Part shown: piece after piece, positions 1 through 8,182 of the stretch | How the letters are laid out: each line of letters starts with the position of its first letter | Numbering within the stretch: the first letter of the stretch is position 1 | Assembly: GCA_964568805.1 (NCBI GenBank) | Contig: CAZMRW010000006.1 | Span: 24,683-88,682 of the forward strand | Reading direction: 5' to 3' | DNA from: CAZMRW01 sp964568805 | GTDB taxonomy: Bacteria; Pseudomonadota; Gammaproteobacteria; Methylococcales; Methylomonadaceae | Length of the DNA stretch: 64,000 bases | Position numbers and translations under genes: made by a program | The notes under the pieces: model-generated | The model's input: only the letters and a program-made list of their open reading frames with translations | What the model was told of the DNA's origin: nothing | The model's database searches: none

Positions 1-363
1 TCTAATGAACCAGGTATACACAAATCCATAGTCTTCACCTTTTTCATACAGGAGCTTGATTTGCATTTCGAGTTTCTGCGGCGCCCAATAGTCGTCGCTG
101 TCCAGAAACGCCACAAACTCGCCTTTAGCCGCTTCAATACCGGTATTTCTCGCCGCGGCTCCACCCCGATTTGTGTCATGTTCCATATAACGAATCCTTG
201 GGTCGGATAACGTTTTGATATGAGCGAGAGAGTCGTCGGTCGATGCATCGTCTACCACAATCACTTCGAAATCATGAAAGGTCTGCTTCAAGACCGATTC
301 GATACAGATTTTGAGGCAGTGCCCTCTGTTAAAAGATGGAATAATGACGCTAATAATCGGCAC
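1..363 (-). CDS. Family 2 glycosyltransferase, 3' end off window
   Basis: Reading the minus strand from a GTG at 363 gives 121 residues, beginning MPIISVIIPSFNRG, that continue past the left edge. The opening and the motifs VVDDAS (about 36-41) and DSDD (88-91) are the nucleotide-sugar and metal-binding signatures of GT-A fold family 2 glycosyltransferases. The start is chosen because GGGAGA lies about 5 bases upstream of the GTG and because the family normally begins right at the first beta strand; the frame stays open further upstream into the end of epsL. It is the last visible gene of the eps operon and probably adds a sugar to the lipid-linked repeat unit at the inner face of the membrane. 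Donor and acceptor cannot be read from the sequence. Confidence 0.9.
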   Translation of the reverse strand, partial: MPIISVIIPSFNRGHCLKICIESVLKQTFHDFEVIVVDDASTDDSLAHIKTLSDPRIRYMEHDTNRGGAAARNTGIEAAKGEFVAFLDSDDYWAPQKLEMQIKLLYEKGEDYGFVYTWFIR

Positions 364-455
364 ACGGTTCTCCCAACACGCTATGAAACTAAAAGGAATC
401 GCTGAATCAATCAGCGCTTTTGTTAAAATTTTATTTGTCGAATCAACTGTCTTAT

Positions 456-1748
456 TCAAAAAGCCAACTTAATATTGATTCCACCGAACTGGGACTGATA
501 AGTCCGTAGCGGATTATTGGAGTCCCGCTCTTCGTGTTTGATGACGGCTGACATTTCGGTGTTTGCAAACGGGTTGTAATTTAAATTCAAACCAATAAGC
601 GCTATCCGGTCTTTTTGGGTAAACGTATCCGCGTCTTTAATCCCTGTCTCTCCGAGAAAATCCTGTTTTTCATAACTCAGCATCATGCCCAGCTTAACCT
701 TGGGCGTTACCGACCAGGACGGGATAAGCCGTACTCCCTGGCTCAATACAAAACTTGAAATCAAGTTATTGGCCTGAGCGATTTCCCGCCATCCGCTCAA
801 CAACACGTCTGTCTTTGTGCTGAACGCCCAATATACATTCGCTCTGGAGGTGATCGCCGAAAAATTGCGCACGTTCAGATGGTCATAGTCCTGCTGGGTA
901 TAGCCGATTCGCCCGTCCAGCCGTGTTTTAATGCTGTAATTCCACACCCCTTCAAGGTGGTAATCGCTACGAAAGTACGCGTTGTCGATTGGACTGTCGG
1001 GTGTAAAACTGCGATTAGGATATAAGCCGTCAGTTTGCCTCACTTTTATTCCGAGCATGTTTTTGGCCGGATTAAGATATTGAATTCCCGTTTCCAGCGA
1101 ATCTTCGCGCAGATTCCCGACCTGCCTGGCGCCTCCGGAAAAAAGTAAATCGTTACGGCTGAGGCCGCCAAGCAAAAACCAATCAGATGAAATTTGATAC
1201 GCTCCGTCGGCAAAATATTTTTCTTCAGTCTGCAAATTTTTTATCAATCTGTTGATTTGGTTAAAACTGCCGAGTGACTTTTTGTTGCCATAACCTACAT
1301 CGCCTTTCAGGTTTTGCCCCAATTCCCAATTCCATTGCCCTAATAAATTGTGGCCGAGGTAATCCAGTTCATCATACGTATCAAACCAGGTTTGATTGAG
1401 TTCGGCTTTTAACAACAACTGTTGACGGCTGAGTTGCCAATCAATGTCAATGCCGCCTCGAATCTCTTTAATGAAGTCGCTCTTGGCATTTTTTCCTGTT
1501 CGCTCCTGCACCGAGACGGTGTCTGATAGACGCAATAAGTTGCTATCGAATTTCAGGCTGGATGCCAGGTATGGCCTGATGGTGTCATTCTGTCCGGCGA
1601 CCGATAAAGTCGCTTGTCCTATCAACACAAACAATCCCAACGCAGAGCGGCTAAACACTTGACAGTGTCGCAAACGCACCCGCTTTGGTGATGCTGCAAA
1701 TTCCTTTCGAGCATCTTCAAATTCCCCTGCCTTATGAGACTTTGCCAT
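456..1748 (-). CDS. epsL: EpsL-type outer-membrane beta-barrel protein of the exopolysaccharide operon
   Basis: This 430-residue protein has an N-terminal hydrophobic stretch (about residues 35-52, SALGLFVLIGQATLSVAG) acting as a signal peptide after an unusually long basic lead, so the true start may lie further in. The rest consists of alternating polar and hydrophobic residues with many aromatics and ends in IKLAF, a terminal strand typical of outer-membrane barrels. It matches my recollection of the EpsL family found in exosortase/PEP-CTERM-linked polysaccharide operons, where it is thought to help the polymer cross the outer membrane. It lies 136 bp downstream of epsG and just before a glycosyltransferase gene. 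The family is recognised by context and fold pattern rather than catalytic residues. Confidence 0.75.
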   Translation of the reverse strand: MAKSHKAGEFEDARKEFAASPKRVRLRHCQVFSRSALGLFVLIGQATLSVAGQNDTIRPYLASSLKFDSNLLRLSDTVSVQERTGKNAKSDFIKEIRGGIDIDWQLSRQQLLLKAELNQTWFDTYDELDYLGHNLLGQWNWELGQNLKGDVGYGNKKSLGSFNQINRLIKNLQTEEKYFADGAYQISSDWFLLGGLSRNDLLFSGGARQVGNLREDSLETGIQYLNPAKNMLGIKVRQTDGLYPNRSFTPDSPIDNAYFRSDYHLEGVWNYSIKTRLDGRIGYTQQDYDHLNVRNFSAITSRANVYWAFSTKTDVLLSGWREIAQANNLISSFVLSQGVRLIPSWSVTPKVKLGMMLSYEKQDFLGETGIKDADTFTQKDRIALIGLNLNYNPFANTEMSAVIKHEERDSNNPLRTYQSQFGGINIKLAF

Positions 1749-1884
1749 TCCACTATATTGCGCCTGTTACGCTACTGTTGATCGGTTCATCACCAGAAAT
1801 CTCGATGTAGGTAGTTATTGGCGTAACGTCTCATTTTGAAACAGCTACGCAAAACCGGTTATCATTTATTCTGACGAAAACAAG

Positions 1885-2718
1885 TTAAAAATCACTGATC
1901 ACCGCTCCCACGCAGACCGCTCCGGAGTCTTCCAATAAATGTCTCATTTGTTTTAAATCGGCCAACTGTGTTTTATGTTGCCGGGCAAGAAGCAGCGCAC
2001 CGCCCGCTACGGCTGTCAGCAATTGTGCATCAGTGCCCTGTTTTTCGGCGGGCGTATCCACTAGAATCACATCATAATCCTGCGCCAGCTGCTTAATACA
2101 CGAATCAAAACCTCGACTGATCAGTTCCGCCGGGTTTGGCGGAAGCGTACCGGCGGTCAATACCGACAGATCATTGAATACGGGCATCCTTTCGATAACG
2201 GATAGTTCGGTGCGGCCGGCTAAGACGTCTGATAAGCCTTGTTTTTTCTCGATATTGAACAACTCGTGCTGGCGAGGACGGCGCAAATTCGCGTCAACCA
2301 ATACAGTGCGTTCACCCAATTGGGAATAGACAATCGCCAAATTCGCCGCCAAATAACTGCGCCCTTCCTCCGGATCGCAACTGACAATGGTCAAGGCCTT
2401 GCCTCCACTCGCGAACCAGCGCAACATCAGTTGACTGCGTATCGCCCTTAGCATTTCTACTGGCTTGCTGAAAGGCTGGTAGGCTGCGATTAATTCGGCG
2501 CTTAATCCGCTACTTGTGTTTGCCAGGAAAGGAAAATCGAATTGCCGGGACAACGCATGATTAATATCATCTTCGGTGATCAGCCCCAGAGCCCTGGCGG
2601 CATCGCCAAACAAGAGACCTTGCTCTTTCTGCAACCGCAGAATGCCTTCCGCATCTGCCGTACTTATCTTGCCGGCATCCAGCAGCAGGCTGCCAATGGT
2701 AGGAGCAGGAGGATTCAT
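1885..2718 (-). CDS. epsG: EpsG-type tyrosine autokinase, chain-length partner, with MshEN-like N-terminus
   Basis: This is a 277-residue BY-kinase-like P-loop ATPase. Residues 7-65 form an MshEN-like module (IGSLLLDAGKIS, then a second LGLIT-led half, then QFDFPFL), a fold that binds cyclic-di-GMP in other proteins. The ATPase part has a P-loop at 115-122 (DPEEGRSY) in which Arg replaces the usual Lys, as I recall for EpsG homologues, a Walker A' VLVDANLRRP at 139-148, and Walker B VILVDTPA at 217-224. There is no C-terminal tyrosine cluster. It overlaps epsF by four bases (ATGA), so the two are probably translationally coupled. Together they would form the Wzc-like copolymerase that sets polymer length at the inner membrane. 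Kinase activity is inferred. Confidence 0.85.
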   Translation of the reverse strand: MNPPAPTIGSLLLDAGKISTADAEGILRLQKEQGLLFGDAARALGLITEDDINHALSRQFDFPFLANTSSGLSAELIAAYQPFSKPVEMLRAIRSQLMLRWFASGGKALTIVSCDPEEGRSYLAANLAIVYSQLGERTVLVDANLRRPRQHELFNIEKKQGLSDVLAGRTELSVIERMPVFNDLSVLTAGTLPPNPAELISRGFDSCIKQLAQDYDVILVDTPAEKQGTDAQLLTAVAGGALLLARQHKTQLADLKQMRHLLEDSGAVCVGAVISDF

Positions 2719-4127
2719 GACAGCCCTCTCTTAGCCAATTGAATTTTCCATCGGGTGTTCCGGGATTTGTGCGGCGCAGTCATCACACCCAATATCGGTA
2801 ATGCCAGACTCTCGATGATATCGATCGAGGATCGCACACGCCGGTCATATAATTCCACCAATAAGACGAACCCCACGCCCAGTATCGTTCCAATAAAAAC
2901 GGACAGGACCATATTGAGCCATACTTTCGGTTTGCTTGGGTATTGGGGCACAATGGCCGGATTCAGCACGGCAATATTGGTTTGACTGATTTCGCTTTCC
3001 ATTCGGGCCTGAACTGTCTTTTGCATCGCGTTGTCGTAGGCTTTCTGGGTATTTTCAACTTCATTTCGTAATATCGCCATGGCGTCATGCTGCTTTTTAA
3101 GTTCCAGCACCTTGTTTTTTTGCTCGGCCAGGGCTTGGGAAAGATTACCATCCCGCTGGTTCGAAGCGGCGAGATCACTGGCAATGCCGCCCAGAACGGT
3201 GTTGACTTCCTGTTTGATTTTTTTTCTTAAACTGGCTATCTCTGCTTGCGCCTGCAAATAATGAGGATGATTTTTATCAATCCGATTCGCCAATTCCGCA
3301 AATTTCGCCTCGGCGCGTGCAAGGTCGGATTTCAACGCCTGAACAAAACCATTGTCCAGCACCTCTTGCATCGATTCATAGGATCCGCCTTTTTCCAGGG
3401 CATGGGCCAACTGATTCTTCCTGGACATCAATGCATACGTTCGGCCTTGGCTTTCAACGAGTTGTTTGGCGATTTCGGCCAGCCTGGTATCTTCCAGATC
3501 CAACTGATCCTCCACTTTAACGATGCCGTGCTGCTGTTGAAAAACCGATAGTTTTTCATGGGCCTGTTCCATGCGATCTCGCAAAACGGTCAGTTGTTCG
3601 TCGAACCAGTCAGCATTCTGCTTGGCCGGTTGGACCTTCAGTTCCACGGCCGTTCGAATATACGCTTGAGCAAAGGCATTGGCCACCGATGCGGAAAACT
3701 CGGCGTCTTTGGCAGAAAAAGCCAATTTGATGATGCTGCTGTCGCTGGGAAGCATAACTTCTAAACTTTTTAATAAGCCGTCGGCAAGCCAATCCCTGAT
3801 ATCGCCTGTTCCGCCGCTTTTCCTGAAGTCCTCCCGGGGCTTTGGGTCCTGCGTTAAATTCAGTAAATCCACCACTTTGAGAGCAACATGATGACTGGCT
3901 ATCACTTCTTTCTGTGTCGCCAGATAACCGGACAATAACTGGGTCGGAAAAACCATGCCGGTAACTGGATCTATTCCGCGTTGATCCAAAACCAGAGCCG
4001 TCGTCGCGACATACTGTTTGGGCATGAAAAGGCTTACGATTAAGGTCATCAGCACAGTAGCCGCCAGGGCCGATATCAACAATGTCTTGCGTGCCCACAG
4101 GATGATGAAAATTTGCTGTAAATTCAT
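2715..4127 (-). CDS. epsF: EpsF chain-length determinant protein (Wzz family)
   Basis: This inner-membrane polysaccharide copolymerase has a transmembrane helix near residues 18-38, a long periplasmic coiled-coil region, and a second helix near the C-terminus (VLSVFIGTILGVGFVLLVEL) preceded by the proline-rich YPSKPKVWLN. That is the Wzz architecture. I place the start at the ATG at 4127 (MNLQQIFIILWARK), which matches how the family begins. The longer frame opens at 4163, inside the end of epsE. It is followed by epsG with a four-base overlap, so membrane scaffold and cytoplasmic ATPase are separate chains here rather than fused as in Wzc. The predicted role is control of exopolysaccharide length. 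Confidence 0.87.
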   Translation of the reverse strand: MNLQQIFIILWARKTLLISALAATVLMTLIVSLFMPKQYVATTALVLDQRGIDPVTGMVFPTQLLSGYLATQKEVIASHHVALKVVDLLNLTQDPKPREDFRKSGGTGDIRDWLADGLLKSLEVMLPSDSSIIKLAFSAKDAEFSASVANAFAQAYIRTAVELKVQPAKQNADWFDEQLTVLRDRMEQAHEKLSVFQQQHGIVKVEDQLDLEDTRLAEIAKQLVESQGRTYALMSRKNQLAHALEKGGSYESMQEVLDNGFVQALKSDLARAEAKFAELANRIDKNHPHYLQAQAEIASLRKKIKQEVNTVLGGIASDLAASNQRDGNLSQALAEQKNKVLELKKQHDAMAILRNEVENTQKAYDNAMQKTVQARMESEISQTNIAVLNPAIVPQYPSKPKVWLNMVLSVFIGTILGVGFVLLVELYDRRVRSSIDIIESLALPILGVMTAPHKSRNTRWKIQLAKRGLS

Positions 4128-4146
4128 AAAATGCAGTCCCAAGCCA

Positions 4147-4995
4147 TTAAAACCACCTTTCATCGACGACCACGACGTCCTCTTTATTAACAGGATCGGT
4201 CAATTCCACGTCAATCGAGTCTTGATTGCCTTCCTTGTTTCTTCGTTCTATCACGGTGCCTCGTAATGTACCGCGCAAAGATAAGCCGCCTGCTAAGGAT
4301 ATGGCCTGGGCCACCGACATATTCGGATCGAGCCGGTAAGCCCCCGGTTTTTGAACTTGACCATAGATATAAAATACTGGCGCTTTGGGAATGTATAAGA
4401 TATCGCCTTTTTCAACCTTCAGTGCCGGACCGTCGCCGGGAAGCTCTAACGCGTCCCTTAAGTTAATTTCCCTTTTGGATAATTTCCCATCAACCAGAGT
4501 GGTGATAATCACCTGGTCGCCACCCGCTTCGTTAATACCTCCGGCCAGGGCGATCATATCTATCAAGGTACTGGATGTTTGCAACGGATAACGTCCCGGT
4601 TTGTTGACTTGCCCGAGCACCGAAACAAGCTGGCTTTGATTATCCAATACCGTCACCGTGACTTGCGGGTTTTTGATAAAGCCCCCGCTAGCCAGCAATT
4701 CCGCAATTTTTTGCTCCGCTTCGAATGTGGATAATCCGGCCACCGATATTTCACCGATCAGCGGGAAAGTAATACGGCCACTACCGGAAACTCTGGGCTC
4801 GTTGGTTAAATCATCATAGCCGTAGACTTTAATTTGCAGGCTATCGTCGGAACCAATCGGATAATCGGCACTAGCGGTTTGCGCAAGCCCCAACATCACC
4901 AGTAACAAACTGACCATCACGACACATCTTTTTCCCGACAGGTAACGACTGTTTGCCGAAGCCGGTTGCTCAGGCTTGTTAATATGCATTTTCAC
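4147..4995 (-). CDS. epsE: EpsE polysaccharide export protein (Wza-like, SLBB domains)
   Basis: The 282-residue protein has a cleavable signal peptide (hydrophobic VVMVSLLLVMLGLAQTASA). A poly-export domain follows, starting DYPIGSDDSLQIKVYGYDD and containing VSGSGRITFPLIGEISVAG. Two SLBB-type segments come next, one with VSVLGQVNKPGRYPL and one with FYIYGQVQKPGAYRL. This is the outer-membrane export channel family. No lipobox cysteine follows the signal peptide, so it is probably not a lipoprotein, unlike classical Wza. Its start overlaps the end of epsB by 17 bases, and its end overlaps the longer possible start of epsF, which points to one transcript. It should form the periplasmic and outer-membrane conduit for the polymer. 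Confidence 0.88.
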   Translation of the reverse strand: MKMHINKPEQPASANSRYLSGKRCVVMVSLLLVMLGLAQTASADYPIGSDDSLQIKVYGYDDLTNEPRVSGSGRITFPLIGEISVAGLSTFEAEQKIAELLASGGFIKNPQVTVTVLDNQSQLVSVLGQVNKPGRYPLQTSSTLIDMIALAGGINEAGGDQVIITTLVDGKLSKREINLRDALELPGDGPALKVEKGDILYIPKAPVFYIYGQVQKPGAYRLDPNMSVAQAISLAGGLSLRGTLRGTVIERRNKEGNQDSIDVELTDPVNKEDVVVVDERWF

Positions 4996-6361
4996 CCTTA
5001 ATCACAACGCCTATGGTTCGTAAAATAATCAAAAAATCCAACGCCAGAGACCAATTCCGTAAATAATCGAGATCGAGTTTGACGCGTTCCTGCATTTTAT
5101 CGATGGTATCGGTCTCTCCTCTTGCACCATTCACTTGCGCCCATCCCGTAATGCCAGGCTTAACCTTGTGTCGAATCATGTAACCCGTGATTTGGCTGCG
5201 ATACAGTTCATTATGAGCGACAGCGTGAGGACGCGGCCCGACAATACTCATCGTTCCCTGCAAAACATTCAAAAACTGCGGCAATTCGTCCAATGAAGTC
5301 TTCCTTAGAATGGCGCCAAAAGGGGTAACACGCGAATCCTGGCGTTTGGCCTGGGCAATATCGGGGCCGTTTTCACAAACGCTCATGCTCCGAAATTTAT
5401 AAACTAGAATTTCCTCCCCATCCAGTCCGTAACGGCGTTGACGGAACAGCACAGGGCCGGGCGAAGTCATTTTGATGCCGAGGCTGATCAATATTAACAA
5501 AGGACTTAAAAGGACAATTATCAACAAAGACAACGTAACATCCCAAAATCGCTTGATAATTGCGTTGAAACCGATAAAAGGTGTTTCACATAAAGCCACC
5601 AGCGGAATGTCGTTAATATTTAAAATCCTGGCCTGAATAAGGTCGTACATGAAGACATCCGGCAGATAGTAAATGGATATCGTGGTATCCTTCAGTTCTT
5701 CCAGCAAATCCCTGATACGGGATTGGGCAGTCATCGGCAAGGCAACATAAATGATATTGACCTGATGATCTTTGACAAATCTTGAAACATCTTTTAGCCT
5801 TCCTAGAAGCGTCTGTTCAAACTGCAAGCGCTTGGCATCGCGATCATCAAAAAATCCGAGACAATCGATCCCCAGAAATTGTTGCTCCTGTAAAAGGTGC
5901 ACCAGCTTTAAGCTTAAATCATTGACGCCCACCACGACTGTTTTGCTTTGATTTTTGGGCTCCGAATAGAAACGGTAAAGCAGAATCCTTATGACAACCT
6001 GTAAAACAGCCAGCATAAAAGGAGTGAAAACAATCCAATCCCATAACAATTTCCCATCAAATCTGCTTAACGTTTTGGTTGTGTAGCCGACCAATCCCAA
6101 TAGTGTTACGAGCATCGTCCAGCGAATAAAAATCAGGCTAAAATTCCAACTGCAAAACTGCCTGAAGTTCAAATCCAGAGCATTACCTTCCAGCAATTGC
6201 ATGGCCAGCAAAAAAGCTAAAACGGCTAACAGCAGATATTGTTCTGTAAATGGAACAGCATGATAACGCGCCAATATAATCAATATCCATACAGTAACAA
6301 ATGGATTAACGGCATACCGGGTTAATTGTAATAGCGGTCGCTCACTTAATTGCATGTTCAA
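4979..6361 (-). CDS. epsB: Undecaprenyl-phosphate sugar phosphotransferase, first enzyme of polysaccharide assembly
   Basis: The 460-residue membrane enzyme has four N-terminal hydrophobic helices (to about residue 130), a central nucleotide-binding-like CoA_binding_3 region (TVVVGVNDLSLKLVHLL), one more helix (LLIIVLLSPLLILISLGI) and a C-terminal bacterial sugar transferase domain. The last carries the hallmarks SPGPVLFRQRRYG, YKFRSM, KTSLDELPQFLNVLQG, SIVGPRPH and KPGITGWAQVNG. The family moves a sugar-1-phosphate from a UDP-sugar to undecaprenyl phosphate, usually glucose in EpsB/WcaJ-type proteins. That starts repeat-unit assembly at the cytoplasmic face. It precedes epsE with a 17-base overlap. 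The sugar itself is inferred from the family. Confidence 0.9.
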   Translation of the reverse strand: MNMQLSERPLLQLTRYAVNPFVTVWILIILARYHAVPFTEQYLLLAVLAFLLAMQLLEGNALDLNFRQFCSWNFSLIFIRWTMLVTLLGLVGYTTKTLSRFDGKLLWDWIVFTPFMLAVLQVVIRILLYRFYSEPKNQSKTVVVGVNDLSLKLVHLLQEQQFLGIDCLGFFDDRDAKRLQFEQTLLGRLKDVSRFVKDHQVNIIYVALPMTAQSRIRDLLEELKDTTISIYYLPDVFMYDLIQARILNINDIPLVALCETPFIGFNAIIKRFWDVTLSLLIIVLLSPLLILISLGIKMTSPGPVLFRQRRYGLDGEEILVYKFRSMSVCENGPDIAQAKRQDSRVTPFGAILRKTSLDELPQFLNVLQGTMSIVGPRPHAVAHNELYRSQITGYMIRHKVKPGITGWAQVNGARGETDTIDKMQERVKLDLDYLRNWSLALDFLIILRTIGVVIKGENAY

Positions 6362-6550
6362 AACCGAAATATTTGAATAATTGACTTTAACAACGAATTT
6401 AAAAAGACGCGTTCAAAAATTGATACTGACAAATCAATCGAAAGTATCACTATACTCCTATATACTTAATATAAATTCAGCATTCCAAACAGCCTTACTT
6501 GGCTTTTGACTAATTGGAAACTACTTTAACTGTTATTTGTTAAAAACAGC

Positions 6551-6811
6551 TTAACTATTCCTGCTATTATTTAATATTTGCACACAAATCAGACCTAATC
6601 CTGCCAATAACAAAATCCACTCCTCCAAATCAGGAACTCCCACCCTCGATACCTGATCTGTTGCACTTAACAGGATATTTGCAAAAAAAGTTTTGATGTC
6701 ATCAAAATGATTAGTGGAATTCACATTTTCTATGGAGCTGATTGCAAACGAGCCAAATAAAAAATAAGTAATTATTAATATCTTACAATATTTTCCGATT
6801 ACTTTATTCAT
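6551..6811 (-). CDS. Small protein with a PEP-CTERM-like sorting tail, head of the eps operon
   Basis: An 86-residue protein with an N-terminal hydrophobic signal (ILIITYFLFGSFAISS), a short polar middle with DDIKTFF, and a C-terminal VPDLEEW followed directly by a hydrophobic helix (ILLLAGLGLICVQIL) and the short tail NNSRNS. That layout is the PEP-CTERM arrangement recognised by exosortases, with VPDLEEW replacing the common VPEP and an Asn/Ser-Arg tail in place of an Arg cluster. It lies 189 bp upstream of epsB on the same strand, where tiny proteins of this sort sit in other methylotroph eps operons as I recall. The gene is AT-rich compared with its neighbours. Whether it is an exosortase substrate or a membrane accessory protein is open. 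Confidence 0.6.
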   Translation of the reverse strand: MNKVIGKYCKILIITYFLFGSFAISSIENVNSTNHFDDIKTFFANILLSATDQVSRVGVPDLEEWILLLAGLGLICVQILNNSRNS

Positions 6812-7190
6812 ATGATTACACCGTTGGATAGTTAAATAAATGTCCAGTTTTGCTTAAGTGCTAAATCGCTCCGGTAAAGCCTTTTGTCTTGACGAAGTCG
6901 TATCTAGACCAAAATTTTCTCACGTGAAATTTTGCCCTTCCCTCTGAAATTCCTAGCTATCGTTATTGTGTTTCTCGTTAATAAATCTACACGTCGGATA
7001 CCGCATACTATGGTGGAATACTGATAGACGGTTGAACGTGACCCACCGTCAAAAGTCCTTCGACACTTTCGCATCTTTTCTGCTTCGCCAACTTATGAAA
7101 CAACTACCGTCAATAAAGCGCTCTCTTACACCTCTTCGAGATAAATACGGCACTATAATATATAGTATTCCTAGCTAGTAATTTTTTACA

Positions 7191-7288
7191 AAAGTAATCG
7201 AATACTTACGCGTTGGTATTAATCATTTTTTAAGTAATTAGAGCTTACACAGTAATATTATTCTCACAATAAGTAATCTTATACTTAC
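7191..7288. repeat. Three dyad-symmetric repeats spaced 39-40 bp, candidate operator array
   Basis: Three near-identical sites follow one another: AAGTAATCGAATACTTAC at 7192-7209, AAGTAATTAGAGCTTAC at 7232-7248 (one base shorter) and AAGTAATCTTATACTTAC at 7271-7288. The start-to-start distances are 40 and 39 bases. The 18-base copies have inverted ends (AAGTA with TACTT; GTAA with TTAC), as expected of sites for a dimeric regulator. An additional half site, AAGTAATT, lies at 7593-7600. The regulator and the controlled gene are unknown; the eps operon is the obvious candidate. Confidence 0.55.
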
Positions 7289-7331
7289 CCCTTCTCAAAA
7301 AGGAGAAGCCGGAAATGAGGAGATATATTAA

Positions 7332-7385
7332 ATGTTAAAGCTTTCGAAACGATTAAATGGGCTAATAAATGGGCTAAAAAATTAA
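7332..7385 (+). CDS. Possible 17-residue peptide with an in-frame tandem repeat
   Basis: ATG at 7332 opens a frame encoding MLKLSKRLNGLINGLKN. It is preceded at a suitable distance by GAGGAG, and further upstream by a small hairpin (CTTCTC/GAGAAG). Two perfect 12-base copies of TAAATGGGCTAA (7354-7377) give the repeated NGL. The product would be a basic, amphipathic peptide. It could be a leader peptide or chance; there is no homology I recognise. Confidence 0.22.
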   Translation: MLKLSKRLNGLINGLKN

Positions 7386-7472
7386 TAAAATTTCAATTTT
7401 TTATTCTATTCACTTTCGATCGAATATCAGAGATTCCTGCTGACCGTCGTATAGATAAAACATTTGAAAGCC

Positions 7473-7498
7473 CCTGGTATAGCCAGGCGGTTTGCCTG
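7473..7498. promoter_or_regulatory. Overlapping alternative hairpins
   Basis: CCTGG (7473-7477) can pair with CCAGG (7483-7487), while the overlapping CAGGC (7484-7488) can pair with GCCTG (7494-7498). Only one can form at a time, the layout of a small switch or attenuator. No U-run follows, and I do not recognise a known riboswitch core. Confidence 0.25.
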
Positions 7499-7647
7499 AT
7501 AAGTTAATCATAAACATACTGTTAGTTTTATTACAAACTACCAATATCTATCTATAAATTCTACTTGTGTCCGATAGTAAACAACATTTATTAAGTAATT
7601 ATTAAAACACTCACTTTTTATGCAACAACAGCCTAATTTCTAGCCGC

Positions 7648-7667
7648 GCTTAAATCTATATTTAAGC
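7648..7667. repeat. Perfect 8-4-8 inverted repeat
   Basis: GCTTAAAT, four spacer bases and ATTTAAGC form a perfect dyad about 180 bp upstream of the PilZ gene. It could be an operator for that gene. The AT-rich stem lacks a U-run, so a terminator is less likely. Confidence 0.35.
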
Positions 7668-7846
7668 AGAATAAAAAATATTAAATCGATTCTATCGAAT
7701 GGAAACAGCATCTTGCCAAGACCTGCCATACGTTGCGTTTCCTTTAACATTGGGATGACTGGCCAATTTCCTGGTGAAATAACAATTGCTGGCGTCATGG
7801 GTATCGGGTATTATGCAATTTTATACGCAAAATAAGGGCATTCGCC

Positions 7847-8182
7847 ATGCACTTCGACAGACGAAACGAACTCAGAACGGATGCAAAAGGCCTAAAAGCC
7901 AAAATCAGCGTATATCAACCCAACGGTTCGATACTGGTCGCCGATGCCAATTTACTGGATGTCAGCCGTTCGGGAATCAAACTGCGGGTGACTAAACCGT
8001 TAGTCGCAGAGCTTGACGATAAGGTACAACTGGAAGTCTTGCTAGCTGACATCAACGTCCCGGTTATCGTGAATGCAGTGGTCGTGCACACTAAACTCGA
8101 TTCGGAATACGGCATGCACTATATCGATGTGCGGCCTGAAGATCCGCTTGACCTGTTGATTAGAGTCTGCGGCAATCAATAG
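7847..8182 (+). CDS. PilZ domain protein, predicted cyclic-di-GMP receptor
   Basis: A 111-residue stand-alone PilZ domain. The N-terminal RRNELR gives the RxxxR ligand motif (Arg6 and Arg10), and DVSRSGIKL near residues 38-46 is the matching D/NxSxxG motif; both contact cyclic-di-GMP in structures of the family. No other domain is present, so it probably acts by binding a partner. It is alone on its strand, with the long control region upstream and an ABC exporter downstream after about 350 bp. Its place opposite the eps operon fits a role in biofilm or polysaccharide control, which is an inference. The ATG at 7847 has a modest AAGGG upstream. Confidence 0.85.
   Translation: MHFDRRNELRTDAKGLKAKISVYQPNGSILVADANLLDVSRSGIKLRVTKPLVAELDDKVQLEVLLADINVPVIVNAVVVHTKLDSEYGMHYIDVRPEDPLDLLIRVCGNQ

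Larger units (their letters stand above)
6812..7846. other. Long AT-rich intergenic control region between the eps operon and the PilZ gene
   Basis: About 1 kb between two divergent units without a convincing full-length gene. An open frame at 6966-7178 has no recognisable features and I do not call it. The segment holds a short dyad (7152-7166, ACTATA and TATAGT around ATA), three phased repeats (7191-7288), a possible 17-codon frame, a pair of mutually exclusive hairpins (7473-7498) and a perfect 8-base dyad (7648-7667). Its size and content suggest the regulatory region of the eps operon, with transcription leaving in both directions, but no promoter was fixed with confidence. Confidence 0.6.

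Noticed and set aside
6966..7178. Plus-strand frame of 70 codons in the control region
   Set aside because: Composition and codon use do not look coding, no motif is seen, and it lies in a dyad-rich AT-rich segment.
7471..7600. A cyclic-di-GMP riboswitch (GEMM type) in the control region
   Set aside because: The diagnostic core and tetraloop segments of GEMM are absent, despite the PilZ and eps context.
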